36,035 bases of DNA from Eubacterium sp. (GTDB taxonomy: Bacteria; Bacillota; Clostridia; Lachnospirales; Lachnospiraceae). The notes under the pieces were generated by a model. It saw only the letters and a program-made list of their open reading frames with translations. It was not told the origin of the DNA and searched no databases. Every line of letters begins with the position of its first letter. Within the stretch, counting starts at the first letter, position 1. Made by a program: the position numbers and the translations under genes. Positions 16,184 to 24,777 of the stretch are shown here, in pieces. The stretch spans positions 1-36,035 of the forward strand of contig JAEFAB010000042.1 in the NCBI GenBank assembly GCA_016292095.1, in the 5' to 3' direction.

Positions 16184-17161
16184 ATGCATACAGGAAAATT
16201 TCCAGAGATATCATATAAGAAGGCTGTGTTAAAGAAAATGAGCCGCATATCGGAAACAATGAAACCTGGCGTGGATGCTGCCACAATCAGATTAGAAGAT
16301 GTTACAGTAGTAATGTCTTCTAATTGTATATTGGAGTGGTTTCCGGGGTGCGAATTCTTTTGTCTGCAGAAGACAATCAACGGATTAGCGGAAAAAGGAG
16401 GCCTCCCAAAAGGAATTCAGTTGGAGTGGAATCTTCCGGAAAAATATGATGAGAGAAAACTGGGAGAAAAAATGACTGTGCTGAACCGGGAAGCAGACCG
16501 GTTGAACCTTCCGATTTTACAGTGTCGTGTATATAAGGGGAAAACAGAAAGCCCGATTTTAAATATTACAATGTTAGGAACGACGCAAAAACAACTTTGC
16601 ACAAAAAACATTCAGGAAGGCATGGAAATCGTAATGGCAGGAACTGCCGGGTGTGGAGCAACTGCGATTTTGAGCACCGTCTATGAAACAGAATTGAAAG
16701 AACGGTTTCCGGGAAGCTTTGTCAGAGAATGCCGGGAACTTTGGGAACACCTTTCAGTCGAAGAGGCGGCAAAGATTGCCGGAGATTATGAAGTGGCATA
16801 CATGCATCATTGTTCAGACGGAGGCGTGTTTGCCGGAATCTGGGAACTGGGCTCCTGTTGTGACAAAGGGGTAAAAGTTGGCGTGAAAGATATCCCGGTA
16901 TGGCAGCATAGTATTGAGGTTGCCGAGTATTTGGACGCGAATCCGTATATGATGGAAGGCACCGGTGCATTGCTGATTGTTTGCGAAAAAGGACAGCAGA
17001 TTGTGGAAGCACTTCAGAAGAAAAATATTATGGCTTCTGTGATTGGACAAATCACCGGCAATAATGATAGAATAGTATGGAATGGTGAGGAGAATCGCTT
17101 TTTGGAACCTCCTCGGGGAGACCAAATATATGAGCTCCTTCAAAACCATTGTAATAAATAA
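16184..17161 (+). CDS. AIR synthase-related (PurM/HypE-like) protein
   Basis: The 325-residue protein resembles the ATP-grasp-free PurM/HypE fold: an N-terminal half with several conserved hydrophobic strands and a C-terminal half with MHHCSDGGVFAGIWEL, a motif equivalent to the H-D-x-T-x-G-G segment of HypE and AIR synthases, then NPYMMEGTGALLIV and ASVIGQIT. In real family members this part helps form the phosphate/ATP site. The usual N-terminal Asp/Gly-rich nucleotide motif is not obvious, so the activity is uncertain. It starts with no strong ribosome binding site (AAAGGACAACAAAC). It is followed 21 bp later by an Lrp regulator and then an aminotransferase, suggesting a link to amino-acid metabolism. 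Confidence 0.75.
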   Translation: MHTGKFPEISYKKAVLKKMSRISETMKPGVDAATIRLEDVTVVMSSNCILEWFPGCEFFCLQKTINGLAEKGGLPKGIQLEWNLPEKYDERKLGEKMTVLNREADRLNLPILQCRVYKGKTESPILNITMLGTTQKQLCTKNIQEGMEIVMAGTAGCGATAILSTVYETELKERFPGSFVRECRELWEHLSVEEAAKIAGDYEVAYMHHCSDGGVFAGIWELGSCCDKGVKVGVKDIPVWQHSIEVAEYLDANPYMMEGTGALLIVCEKGQQIVEALQKKNIMASVIGQITGNNDRIVWNGEENRFLEPPRGDQIYELLQNHCNK

Positions 17162-17182
17162 GAAAAGAAAAGGAGATTGGCA

Positions 17183-17659
17183 ATGAGAGAAGAAATTTTA
17201 CGTTTAATTGAAAAGAATGCAAGAATCGACTTAAAAGAAGCGGCGATTCTGTTGGGAAAAACAGAGGCGGAGGTTGCCAATGCCATCGCGGAAATGGAAA
17301 AAGAAAACATTATCTGCGGATACTATACAATGATTGACTGGGATAAGACCAGTGAAGATAGAGTAACTGCATTAATTGAAGTTCGCGTAACACCACAGAG
17401 AGGAAGCGGGTTTGATGACATTGCAGACAGAATTATGAAATATGATGAAGTAAAGGCAGTTTACCTGATGTCCGGTGGATTTGACTTTACAGTCATGATC
17501 GAAGAAAAAACAATGAAAGAAATCGCTCAGTTTGTAACAAACAAACTTTCTACATTGGATTCGATTTTAAATACAGCAACACACTTTATTTTGAAAAAAT
17601 ACAAGGACTATGGCACTGTGCTTGCTGATACTGAAGAAAGGATTTTGGTGACACCATAA
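17183..17659 (+). CDS. Lrp/AsnC family transcriptional regulator
   Basis: The 158-residue protein has an N-terminal winged helix (residues 1-55; ILRLIEKNARIDLKEAA) and a C-terminal RAM/ligand-binding domain (about 65-140; VTALIEVRVTP, VYLMSGGFDFTVMIE). Such proteins form octamers and sense amino acids. I chose ATG 17183 behind AGGAGA; a TTG six bases earlier overlaps the spacing too closely. Its TAA overlaps the ATG of the aminotransferase gene by one base, so it very likely controls or responds to that enzyme's substrate. Confidence 0.92.
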   Translation: MREEILRLIEKNARIDLKEAAILLGKTEAEVANAIAEMEKENIICGYYTMIDWDKTSEDRVTALIEVRVTPQRGSGFDDIADRIMKYDEVKAVYLMSGGFDFTVMIEEKTMKEIAQFVTNKLSTLDSILNTATHFILKKYKDYGTVLADTEERILVTP

Positions 17660-18831
17660 TGAGAGATCCGTTATCACAAACAATAAAAGACATTAAGCCA
17701 TCAGGAATTCGAAAATTCTTTGATATTGTAAGCGAAATGAAAGATGCAATATCTTTAGGTGTGGGCGAACCGGATTTTGATACTCCATGGCATATTCGAG
17801 AAGAAGGTATTTATTCTCTGGAAAAGGGACGTACATTCTATACATCCAATGCAGGATTAAAAGAATTAAAAGTAGAAATATGTAATTACCTGAAAAGAAA
17901 ACAGGGCTTGGAATATGATTATAAGGATGAAGTAATGGTAACTGTTGGTGGTAGTGAGGCAATTGATATTGCATTTCGTGCCATGTTGGATCCGGGTGAT
18001 GAAGTATTGATTCCGGAACCATGTTACGTGTCTTATGTTCCTTGTGTGGAACTGACACATGCGATTCCGGTTACTATTCCGTTAAAGGAAGAAAATCAGT
18101 TCCGTCTGACCAAAGAAGAAGTGTTGGAGAAACTGACAGATAAAACAAAGATTCTTGTACTTCCGTTCCCGAATAATCCTACGGGAGCAATTATGGAACG
18201 CGAAGATTTGGAAGCAATTGCAGAAGTTTGTGTCGAACATGATATTTACGTTCTGTCTGATGAAATTTACGCTGAACTTACATATAAGGGAGATCATGTA
18301 TCCATTGCACAGCTTCCGGGAATGCAGGAAAGAACAGTTCTCATTAACGGTTTTTCAAAAGCGTTTGCTATGACCGGTTGGAGACTTGGATTTGCAGCAG
18401 CACCTGCTGTAATTATGGAACAGATGATTAAAATCCATCAGTTTGCAATCATGTGTGCTCCGACGACCAGTCAGTATGCAGCAGTGGAAGCATTAAAACA
18501 CGGAGATAAGGATGTGCAGGCAATGCGTGAATCCTATAACCAGAGAAGACGTTTTCTGATTCATGAATTCCGTGATATGGGATTGGATTGTTTTGAACCA
18601 TACGGAGCATTTTATGTATTCCCAAGTATTAAGAAATTCGGATTAACTTCTGAAGAGTTTGCAACCAGACTGCTTCAGGAAGAAAAAGTAGCGGTAGTGC
18701 CGGGAACTGCATTTGGAGATTGTGGAGAAGGCTTCCTGCGAATATCTTATGCGTACTCTTTGGATAATTTGAAGATCGCATTGGAAAGAGTCAGAAATTT
18801 TGTGACAAGACTTCAAAACGAGGAGAAATAG
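17659..18831 (+). CDS. PLP-dependent aminotransferase, class I/II
   Basis: The 390-residue enzyme has the fold-type-I pattern: SLGVGEPDFDTP near the N-terminus, the substrate/PLP region PNNPTGAI, LSDEIYAELTY, and the PLP lysine in NGFSKAFAMTGWRLG (Lys234). The C-terminal region contains the conserved FLRISYA arginine that holds the alpha-carboxylate. It is close to the aromatic/aspartate aminotransferase subgroup (AraT/PatA-like). An aromatic specificity would feed iorAB elsewhere in the window, but this is inference. It is coupled to the Lrp gene by a TAATG overlap. Confidence 0.93.
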   Translation: MRDPLSQTIKDIKPSGIRKFFDIVSEMKDAISLGVGEPDFDTPWHIREEGIYSLEKGRTFYTSNAGLKELKVEICNYLKRKQGLEYDYKDEVMVTVGGSEAIDIAFRAMLDPGDEVLIPEPCYVSYVPCVELTHAIPVTIPLKEENQFRLTKEEVLEKLTDKTKILVLPFPNNPTGAIMEREDLEAIAEVCVEHDIYVLSDEIYAELTYKGDHVSIAQLPGMQERTVLINGFSKAFAMTGWRLGFAAAPAVIMEQMIKIHQFAIMCAPTTSQYAAVEALKHGDKDVQAMRESYNQRRRFLIHEFRDMGLDCFEPYGAFYVFPSIKKFGLTSEEFATRLLQEEKVAVVPGTAFGDCGEGFLRISYAYSLDNLKIALERVRNFVTRLQNEEK

Positions 18832-18832
18832 A

Positions 18833-19327
18833 ATGAATATTGTATTGCTTGAGCCGGAAATCCCACAGAATACCGGAAATATCGGAAGAACCTGTTGTGC
18901 AACAGGGACAAAACTTCATTTAATCGAACCGATGGGGTTTCGAATTAATGAGAAGAACCTGAAGAGAGCAGGAATGGATTATTGGGATAAACTGGACGTG
19001 ACGATTTATGACAGTTATCAGGATTTTGTGGAAAAGAATCCGGATGCAAAAATCTGGTATGCCACAACGAAAGCACCGAATCGTTACAGCGATGTACAGT
19101 TTGGCGAAAATGATTATGTAATGTTCGGAAAAGAAAGTGCCGGAATTCCAGAAGAAATTCTGGTGGAAAATCGGGAACAATGCATTCGTATTCCGATGAA
19201 TCCGGATATTCGTTCGCTGAACCTGGCAAATTCCGTAGCAATTGTGTTATATGAAGGATTACGTCAGAACAATTTTGCGGGAATGCAGATGGAAGGACAT
19301 TTACATCGTTTAGAATGGTCAGAATAA
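18833..19327 (+). CDS. trmL: tRNA (cytidine/uridine-34-2'-O)-methyltransferase
   Basis: The 164-residue SPOUT-class protein methylates the wobble-position ribose of certain leucine tRNAs using S-adenosylmethionine. Typical segments are the start NIVLLEPEIPQNTGNIGRTC, LHLIEPMGF, FGKESAGIPEEIL and the C-terminal trefoil-knot RIPMNPDIRSLNLANSVAIV. The length fits the family. It begins 1 bp after the aminotransferase stop, with GAGGAGA inside the end of that gene, and a strong terminator follows. Confidence 0.95.
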   Translation: MNIVLLEPEIPQNTGNIGRTCCATGTKLHLIEPMGFRINEKNLKRAGMDYWDKLDVTIYDSYQDFVEKNPDAKIWYATTKAPNRYSDVQFGENDYVMFGKESAGIPEEILVENREQCIRIPMNPDIRSLNLANSVAIVLYEGLRQNNFAGMQMEGHLHRLEWSE

Positions 19328-19337
19328 AATAAAGAAT

Positions 19338-19374
19338 AAGGGGTGTTGCATCATGTGATGCAATACCCCTTTTG
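19338..19374. terminator. Bidirectional terminator between trmL and the Crp-type gene
   Basis: AAGGGGTGTTGCATCA pairs with TGATGCAATACCCCTT around TG, followed by TT on the plus strand and preceded by AA-rich sequence that gives a T-run on the minus strand. It can end both convergent transcripts. Confidence 0.85.
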
Positions 19375-19382
19375 TTGTGCAA

Positions 19383-20036
19383 TCAGTATTCCGAATTTGT
19401 GATAGTTACTTTTCGCTTATCGATTTGAATCAGACCTTCCTCTTTCATCTTACTGAGTTCTCGGCTCATGGCACTGCGATCCACGGATAAATAATCCGCC
19501 AGGGCACTCATAGTAAAAGGAAGAGTAAACGTTTTTCGGTCGTTTTGTGCGGCGAGAATTTCAAAGTAAGTCATCAGACGGTCACGAATGGTGCGCTGAC
19601 TTAATACTTCCAAATGCTCACAGATACTCTGGGTTTTATCGGATACCATCAAAAGAATATTGTTTACTAATTGGCTGTGGTGGGCACATGCCTTGGAACA
19701 CCGCTTAACAATATGTTCAAAATCAATGTAGCGGACATTACAGTTGGTCACGGCTTCCACAGTGATATTTTCCTTGCCGGCATAGTAGTAGAATAACTGG
19801 CCGAAAATATCTCCTTCTGTCAAATGCTCCAAAATCGTTCTGGTGCCGGAACTGTTGCAGTGAATGACGCAGGCTTCCCCGCTTTCCACAATGCCGATTC
19901 CTTTATCATCCTCATCGTAGAACAAAATGATTTCCCCGGAACGATACGTCTTGGTGAATGTATTAAAACAGGTCATCATGGTTTCCCGTTCGGATTCTTC
20001 AATATTATAGAATAAATTGTTTTCTGTAATTTTCAT
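19383..20036 (-). CDS. Crp/Fnr family transcriptional regulator
   Basis: The 217-residue protein has an N-terminal cyclic-nucleotide-binding-type beta barrel (about 10-120; SGEIILFYDEDDKGIGIVESGEA, LTEGDIFGQLFYY) and a C-terminal Crp-type winged helix (about 150-215; LPFTMSALADYLSVDRSAMSRELSKMKEEGLI). Eight or so cysteines occur, but not the N-terminal four-cysteine cluster of true FNR, so an Fe-S oxygen sensor of that type is unlikely. I start it at 20036 (MKITENN) behind GGGAGGGG; the longer frame upstream has no ribosome binding site. It is divergent to the nitroreductase and the pfl locus and probably controls them and itself, in response to redox or anaerobic signals. Confidence 0.92.
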   Translation of the reverse strand: MKITENNLFYNIEESERETMMTCFNTFTKTYRSGEIILFYDEDDKGIGIVESGEACVIHCNSSGTRTILEHLTEGDIFGQLFYYYAGKENITVEAVTNCNVRYIDFEHIVKRCSKACAHHSQLVNNILLMVSDKTQSICEHLEVLSQRTIRDRLMTYFEILAAQNDRKTFTLPFTMSALADYLSVDRSAMSRELSKMKEEGLIQIDKRKVTITNSEY

Positions 20037-20065
20037 AAAACCCCTCCCGAATAAAAGATATAAAA

Positions 20066-20102
20066 AGTATAACAAAAAATAAAACTTGTTGCAAATGCAA
20101 CA
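20066..20102 (-). promoter_or_regulatory. Regulator promoter overlapped by a palindromic operator
   Basis: On the minus strand TTGCAA (20089-20094) and TATACT (20066-20071) are separated by 17 bp. The -35 box is part of the palindrome TGTTGCA-AA-TGCAACA at 20087-20102, a 16-bp dyad of the size bound by Crp-type dimers. Binding here would block RNA polymerase and give autorepression; this is inference. Confidence 0.65.
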
Positions 20103-20256
20103 GATAAAACAAAGAACAGGGTATAAACTAAAGATACCTTGAAGGAGTAGCTGAAAAGTTTTTGTGAAATTTTTAAAGTTTCGAGGCTCATTTTTCAAGA
20201 ATTTATGCAATTTATAAAAACAACAACATTTAATCAAAATTTGTTTGTTCTATCCG

Positions 20257-20285
20257 TTGCAAAACAAATCATAAAGTGTTATATT
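20257..20285 (+). promoter_or_regulatory. Nitroreductase promoter with the same GTTGCAA box
   Basis: TTGCAA (20257-20262) and TATATT (20280-20285) have a 17-bp spacer. The -35 box lies in GTTGCAA, one half of the palindrome found at the regulator promoter 165 bp away. The region 20037-20387 holds no gene; it also contains a weak bulged hairpin near 20317-20345. Confidence 0.65.
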
Positions 20286-20387
20286 TATCACAGTTAGTGA
20301 AAATGGCTACGTATGTGTAGTAGTGCGCTCTTTTTTAGGCGCTACATAAATGTTTCCACTAAGACAAAAAAATAAGGAGGTTCATTT

Positions 20388-20924
20388 ATGGATGCAATTA
20401 CATGTATTAAGACAAGAAGAAGTGTAAGAAAGTATACAGATAAGCCGGTTTCCAAAGAGTTAATTGAGGAAATTGTTGCAACAGCAATTTACGCCCCTTC
20501 TTGGAAAAATTCACAGACTACCCGTTACATTGCCGTAACAGACCCTGAAATCAAGAATCGCATTTCCAAAGAATGTTGTGCAGAACATAATCAGTCAATC
20601 ATTGACGGAGCTTCTGCTTTAATTGCAACATTAATCGTGGACAAGCGTTCCGGTTTCGAAAGAGATGGCAGTTATTCTACTATCAGAAAAGATAATTGGC
20701 AGGCTTTTGACAATGGAATTGCCACACAGACATTATGTTTGGCAGCACATGAAAAAGGACTGGGAACAGTTATCATGGGTCTTTATGATATAGACAAAGC
20801 GCAGGAAATTCTTCAGGTTCCTGAAGGACAGCTTTTGATGGCATTGGTTGCTGTAGGTTATCCGGCAGACGAACCAATGGCTCCAAAGAGAAAAACTGTT
20901 GAGGATGTCCTTACGTTTTGTTAA
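20388..20924 (+). CDS. Nitroreductase family protein
   Basis: The 178-residue flavoprotein shows the family start IKTRRSVRKYTDKPV, the FMN-phosphate binding arginines, YAPSWKNSQTTRYIAV and the late GLGTVIMGLYDIDK. Members reduce nitro-aromatics, quinones or flavins with NAD(P)H; the physiological substrate is unknown. AAGGAGG gives a strong start. It lies between the Crp-type regulator and pflB, 90 bp ahead of pflB. A weak stem (GGAC, CTTC / GAAG, GTCC around 20942-20967) follows without a proper T-run, so partial readthrough into pflB is possible. Anaerobic or redox-responsive use fits the neighbourhood. Confidence 0.9.
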   Translation: MDAITCIKTRRSVRKYTDKPVSKELIEEIVATAIYAPSWKNSQTTRYIAVTDPEIKNRISKECCAEHNQSIIDGASALIATLIVDKRSGFERDGSYSTIRKDNWQAFDNGIATQTLCLAAHEKGLGTVIMGLYDIDKAQEILQVPEGQLLMALVAVGYPADEPMAPKRKTVEDVLTFC

Positions 20925-21014
20925 TTACTAATCAGGTAATGGACGACTTCGATTTTGAAGAGGTCCGTTTACTATAAGCTTTACTTTATTTATATTTTTA
21001 GGAGGAAAAAAGAA

Positions 21015-23063
21015 ATGAGAGAAGAGTGGACAGGATTTGTCGGCGGTGCTTGGCAGAAAGAAGTAAACGTCAGAGATTTTATCCAGAAGAACTACACACC
21101 ATATGATGGTGATGGCAGTTTCTTAGCAGGCCCTACACAGGCAACAACAGATTTATGGAATCAGTTACTTGACCTTCAGAAGAAGGAAAGAGAAGCTGGT
21201 GGTGTTTTAGATATGGACACAAAGGTTGTTCAGACAATCACATCACACGGTGCCGGATATTTAGATAAGGATAAGGAAACAATCGTTGGTTTCCAGACAG
21301 ATGCACCTTTCAAGAGAGGACTTCAGGTTAACGGTGGTATCCGTATGGCTATGAAGGCTTGTTCAGACAATGGTTATGAAGTAGATCCAGAAGTAGTTGA
21401 TTTCTACACAAACTACAGAAAGACTCATAACGCTGGTGTATTCGATGCTTACACACCTGAAATCAGAACATGTCGTTCAAACCATATCGTAACTGGTCTT
21501 CCAGATGCTTACGGACGTGGACGTATCATCGGTGACTACAGAAGAGTTGCCCTTTATGGTATTGATGCATTAATCGAAGATAAGAAGGCACAGAAGTCTG
21601 GAACAGACCTTATGACAATGACACCTGATGTTATTCGTGATAGAGAAGAATACTCTGAACAGATTAGAGCTCTTCAGGAATTAAAGAAATTAGGTGAAAT
21701 CTACGGATTCGATATTTCAAGACCTGCACAGAACGTACAGGAAGCTATCCAGTGGATGTACTTAGGATACCTTGCAGCAGTTAAGGAACAGAATGGTGCT
21801 GCTATGTCTCTTGGACGTACTTCTACATTTATTGACTGTTTCGCTGAAAGAGATTTAGCAAACGGAACATTTACAGAAGAACAGATTCAGGAATTCGTTG
21901 ATCACTTCATCATGAAGTTAAGATGCGTTAAGTTCGCAAGAACACCTGAATATAACCAGATTTTCGCCGGTGATCCAGTATGGGTTACAGAATCAATCGG
22001 TGGTGTTGGTATTGACGGACGTCACATGGTAACAAAGATGTCATTCAGATACCTTCATACATTAGAGAACTTAGGTGCAGCTCCAGAGCCAAACCTTACA
22101 GTTCTTTGGTCTACAAGACTTCCTGAAGCATTCAAGAAGTTCTGTGCTAAGTTATCTATTGAATATTCTTCAATGCAGTACGAAAATGACGACTTAATGA
22201 GAGTTACACATGGTGATGACTACGGTATCGCATGTTGTGTATCTTCAATGAGAATCGGTAAGGAAATGCAGTTCTTCGGAGCTAGAGCAAACCTTGCTAA
22301 ATGTTTACTTTACGCTATCAACGGTGGTGTGGATGAAAAGACTAAGGTTCAGGTAGGACCTAAGTACAGACCAATCACAGCAGACGTTCTTGATTACAAT
22401 GAAGTAATGGAAAAATATGATGACATGATGAAGTGGTTAGCTAGAGTTTATGTAAGCGCATTAAACTGCATCCACTACATGCATGACAAATATTCTTATG
22501 AAAGAATTCAGATGGCATTACATGATGCTAAGGTTACAAGATGGTTCGCAACAGGTATTGCTGGACTTTCAGTAGTTGCAGACTCACTTTCAGCTATCAA
22601 GTATGCAGAAGTTAAGTGTATCAGAGACGAAGACGGCGTAGTAGTTGACTTCGAAACAACTGGTGACTTCCCTAAATATGGTAACGATGATGACAGAGTT
22701 GATGATATCGCTGTAGAAATCGTTAACAAGTTCATGGGATACTTAAGACAGCAGTATACATACAGAAATGGTATTCCAACACAGTCAATTCTTACAATTA
22801 CTTCTAACGTAACATACGGAAAGAACACAGGTAACACACCTGACGGAAGAAAGGCTGGACAGCCATTCGCACCAGGTGCTAACCCACTTCACGGAAGAGA
22901 TAAGAACGGTGCTGTTTCATCACTTTCATCAGTAGCTAAGCTTCCATTCCTTAACTCACAGGATGGTATTTCAAATACATTCACAATCATTCCTGGAGCA
23001 CTTGGAAAGGATGACGTAATCGTTGGTGATTTAAGTGACCTTGGAGTAGAAATCGATAAATAA
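21015..23063 (+). CDS. pflB: Pyruvate formate-lyase core subunit, lacking the glycyl-radical domain
   Basis: The protein converts pyruvate and CoA to acetyl-CoA and formate. It follows PflB throughout: start [18 protein letters not shown], the active-site cysteine pair in [20 protein letters not shown] (Cys407-Cys408), and SVAKLPF then DGISNTF near the end. I start it at ATG 21015 behind AGGAGG, giving 682 residues; an upstream ATG adds 20 unsupported residues. E. coli PflB has about 760 residues, and its last 75 or so hold the radical glycine. Here the frame ends with a normal TAA soon after PGALGKDD, exactly at that domain boundary. The missing domain is encoded at 23864-24112. Codon use is strongly biased, as in a highly expressed gene. 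Confidence 0.95.
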   Translation: MREEWTGFVGGAWQKEVNVRDFIQKNYTPYDGDGSFLAGPTQATTDLWNQLLDLQKKEREAGGVLDMDTKVVQTITSHGAGYLDKDKETIVGFQTDAPFKRGLQVNGGIRMAMKACSDNGYEVDPEVVDFYTNYRKTHNAGVFDAYTPEIRTCRSNHIVTGLPDAYGRGRIIGDYRRVALYGIDALIEDKKAQKSGTDLMTMTPDVIRDREEYSEQIRALQELKKLGEIYGFDISRPAQNVQEAIQWMYLGYLAAVKEQNGAAMSLGRTSTFIDCFAERDLANGTFTEEQIQEFVDHFIMKLRCVKFARTPEYNQIFAGDPVWVTESIGGVGIDGRHMVTKMSFRYLHTLENLGAAPEPNLTVLWSTRLPEAFKKFCAKLSIEYSSMQYENDDLMRVTHGDDYGIACCVSSMRIGKEMQFFGARANLAKCLLYAINGGVDEKTKVQVGPKYRPITADVLDYNEVMEKYDDMMKWLARVYVSALNCIHYMHDKYSYERIQMALHDAKVTRWFATGIAGLSVVADSLSAIKYAEVKCIRDEDGVVVDFETTGDFPKYGNDDDRVDDIAVEIVNKFMGYLRQQYTYRNGIPTQSILTITSNVTYGKNTGNTPDGRKAGQPFAPGANPLHGRDKNGAVSSLSSVAKLPFLNSQDGISNTFTIIPGALGKDDVIVGDLSDLGVEIDK

Positions 23064-23084
23064 TTAAGATAAGGATGATTCACA

Positions 23085-23849
23085 TTGGCAAAAGGTATAA
23101 TTCATTCAATTGAGAGTTTTGGAACAGTTGATGGTCCCGGCGTGAGACTGGTGGTATTCTTCAAAGGATGCCCGATGAGATGCGCATATTGTCACAATCC
23201 GGATACTTGGAGTATGGAAGGTGGCGAAGAAATGACAGTGGACCAAATCATGGATACGTATGAGAGCAAAAAGTCTTTCTACAAGGATGGCGGAATTACT
23301 GCTACCGGAGGAGAGGCAATGGTTCAGATTGATTTCCTGACAGAACTGTTTGAAGCAGCTCACAAGCGAGGAATTCATACCTGCCTGGATACATCCGGAA
23401 CCACTTTCCAGCCGGATAACCCGGATTATTTAAAAAAGGTTGACCGTCTGTTAGAAGTGACCGATTTGATTATGTTAGATATCAAGCATATTGATCCTGA
23501 AAAACATCAGGAACTATGTAAGAGACCTAACGACAATATTTTAAAATTTGCCCAGTACCTTGATTCCAAGGGAAAGGAAATGTGGATTCGCCATGTTGTT
23601 GTTCCGCATGTAACGATGGATAGAGACTCTCTTTATCGACTCGGAAAATTTATTGGAACATTAAGACATGTGAATGCACTTGATATTCTCCCATATCATG
23701 ATATGGGAATCGTAAAATACGAACAGTTGGGAATCGATTATCCGTTAAAGGGTATTGAACCTGCTACGAAGGAAATGGCATTAGCGGCCAGAGAAATCGT
23801 AATGGAAGGGTTCAAAGAGTCCCGTGCAGAATTAAATTCAAAATCTTAA
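23085..23849 (+). CDS. pflA: Pyruvate formate-lyase activating enzyme (radical SAM)
   Basis: The 254-residue radical-SAM enzyme abstracts a hydrogen from the target glycine to make the glycyl radical. The Fe-S motif CPMRCAYC gives Cys29, Cys33 and Cys36, at the same positions as in E. coli PflA, next to the start [14 protein letters not shown]. The GGE-type SAM motif is visible as [10 protein letters not shown]. Translation starts at TTG 23085, 21 bp after the pflB stop with AAGGATG ahead. It lies between the two halves of the pyruvate formate-lyase, so its real target should be the small protein encoded next. Confidence 0.96.
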   Translation: MAKGIIHSIESFGTVDGPGVRLVVFFKGCPMRCAYCHNPDTWSMEGGEEMTVDQIMDTYESKKSFYKDGGITATGGEAMVQIDFLTELFEAAHKRGIHTCLDTSGTTFQPDNPDYLKKVDRLLEVTDLIMLDIKHIDPEKHQELCKRPNDNILKFAQYLDSKGKEMWIRHVVVPHVTMDRDSLYRLGKFIGTLRHVNALDILPYHDMGIVKYEQLGIDYPLKGIEPATKEMALAAREIVMEGFKESRAELNSKS

Positions 23850-23863
23850 AGGAGGAAGAAAAT

Positions 23864-24112
23864 ATGTCAGCAAGTACACAGCAGGTAGATAATTTAGTAT
23901 CTTTATTAGATGGTTATGCATCAAAGGGTGGACATCACTTAAACGTAAATGTATTAAATAAAGAAACATTACTTGATGCTCAGGCACATCCTGAAAAATA
24001 TCCACAGCTTACAATCCGTGTTTCCGGATACGCTGTAAACTTTATCAAGTTAACAAAGGAACAGCAGGATGATGTAATTCATAGAACATTCCATGCTAGC
24101 ACAGGTTTATAA
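23864..24112 (+). CDS. Separate glycyl-radical domain of pyruvate formate-lyase (GrcA/YfiD-like)
   Basis: The 82-residue protein is the C-terminal domain that PflB lacks. After about 10 residues comes [10 protein letters not shown], then [35 protein letters not shown] and [17 protein letters not shown], which line up closely with the end of E. coli PflB. Gly55 in RVSGYAV is the radical site. E. coli YfiD/GrcA (about 127 residues) is similar but acts as a spare part for oxygen-damaged full-length PflB. Here it is only the domain itself and is probably essential for activity. AAAGGAGGAAG 6 bp ahead and strongly biased codons suggest high expression. It follows pflA by 14 bp, and a terminator ends the unit. 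Confidence 0.95.
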   Translation: MSASTQQVDNLVSLLDGYASKGGHHLNVNVLNKETLLDAQAHPEKYPQLTIRVSGYAVNFIKLTKEQQDDVIHRTFHASTGL

Positions 24113-24132
24113 GAAGAAGTAAAGCTTTATTT

Positions 24133-24160
24133 AGGGCCCGGTTTATACCGGGTCCTTTTT
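24133..24160 (+). terminator. Terminator of the pfl operon
   Basis: GGGCCCGG (24134-24141) and CCGGGTCC (24148-24155) form an 8-bp stem with one G-T pair around TTTATA, followed by TTTTT. Confidence 0.9.
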
Positions 24161-24170
24161 GTGCGTAAGC

Positions 24171-24386
24171 AATGAGTCACATAAATAAAAAGGCATATTC
24201 GGTGTGGGAATGCTTGCATTCACAACACCGAGTGTGTCTTTTTATTTAATGCGGCGAATGCCGCATCAGCGAGAAGAAGCGAAGCGAATTCGAGCTGAAT
24301 GTGACTCATTTATGGAGGGAGTAATGCGGCGAATGCCGCATCAGCGAGAAGAAGCGAAGCGAATTCGAGCTGAATGTGACTCATTT
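24171..24386. repeat. MITE-like palindromic element with tandem 75-bp units
   Basis: An 11-bp terminal inverted repeat, AATGAGTCACA at 24171-24181 and TGTGACTCATT at 24300-24310, bounds a 140-bp element. Inside, AAATAAAAAG/CTTTTTATTT, CGGTGT/ACACCG and GAATGC/GCATTC nest into one long hairpin (about 24183-24247). Then a 64-base block at 24248-24311 (GGC-GAAT-GCC hairpin, CAGC-GA-GAA ... TTC-GA-GCTG hairpin, GTGACTCATT) is repeated exactly at 24323-24386, a period of 75 bp. The repeated frame RRMPHQREEAKRI seen here is only the repeat translated. The remaining stretch to the promoter at 24680 (24387-24679) is AT-rich, and I see nothing else in it. Confidence 0.75.
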
Positions 24387-24679
24387 TTTGAAGAAGGTAA
24401 AAGAAAAAATAAAAAAAATTGCTTTACAACGATTTTTTTTTATGAAGTTTTGTAACAATATTATTTAAAATATAATACTGTTCAATTTTAAATATATTAA
24501 AAAAGATTACGTTAAATTTGTTAAAGGTAATAAAAAATATACAAATATATGGAAATGATACGGGTAACATAGCGGAAATATGTAAAAAGGACAAAATTGT
24601 TAAGAAATGTGCATTTTTTTCTGTAATATATTGCGGCAAATTGTTAAGAAAGTATGAAAATAATTACATAAAAATAGTA

Positions 24680-24708
24680 TTGCAAATGGAAAAAAATGGA
24701 GTTACAAT
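24680..24708 (+). promoter_or_regulatory. Promoter of the secreted SH3-like protein gene
   Basis: TTGCAA (24680-24685) and TACAAT (24703-24708) are separated by 17 bp. The leader to ATG 24778 is about 62 nt. Confidence 0.6.
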
Positions 24709-24777
24709 GACCTAGCTTTGCAGAGTAAGACATTAAAAAAGGCAACAAAAAGAGCGCAAAAGAAAGGGTTAAAGAAA

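Noticed and set aside
20939-20970. Terminator between nitroreductase and pflB
   Set aside because: The stem is interrupted by facing GA/AG mismatches and lacks a T-run, so I would not call it a terminator; readthrough into pflB remains possible.
24204-24455. 83-residue protein with a repeated RRMPHQREEAKRI motif
   Set aside because: It is the translation of the palindromic DNA repeat; no ribosome binding site precedes it, and the repetition follows the DNA period of 75 bp.
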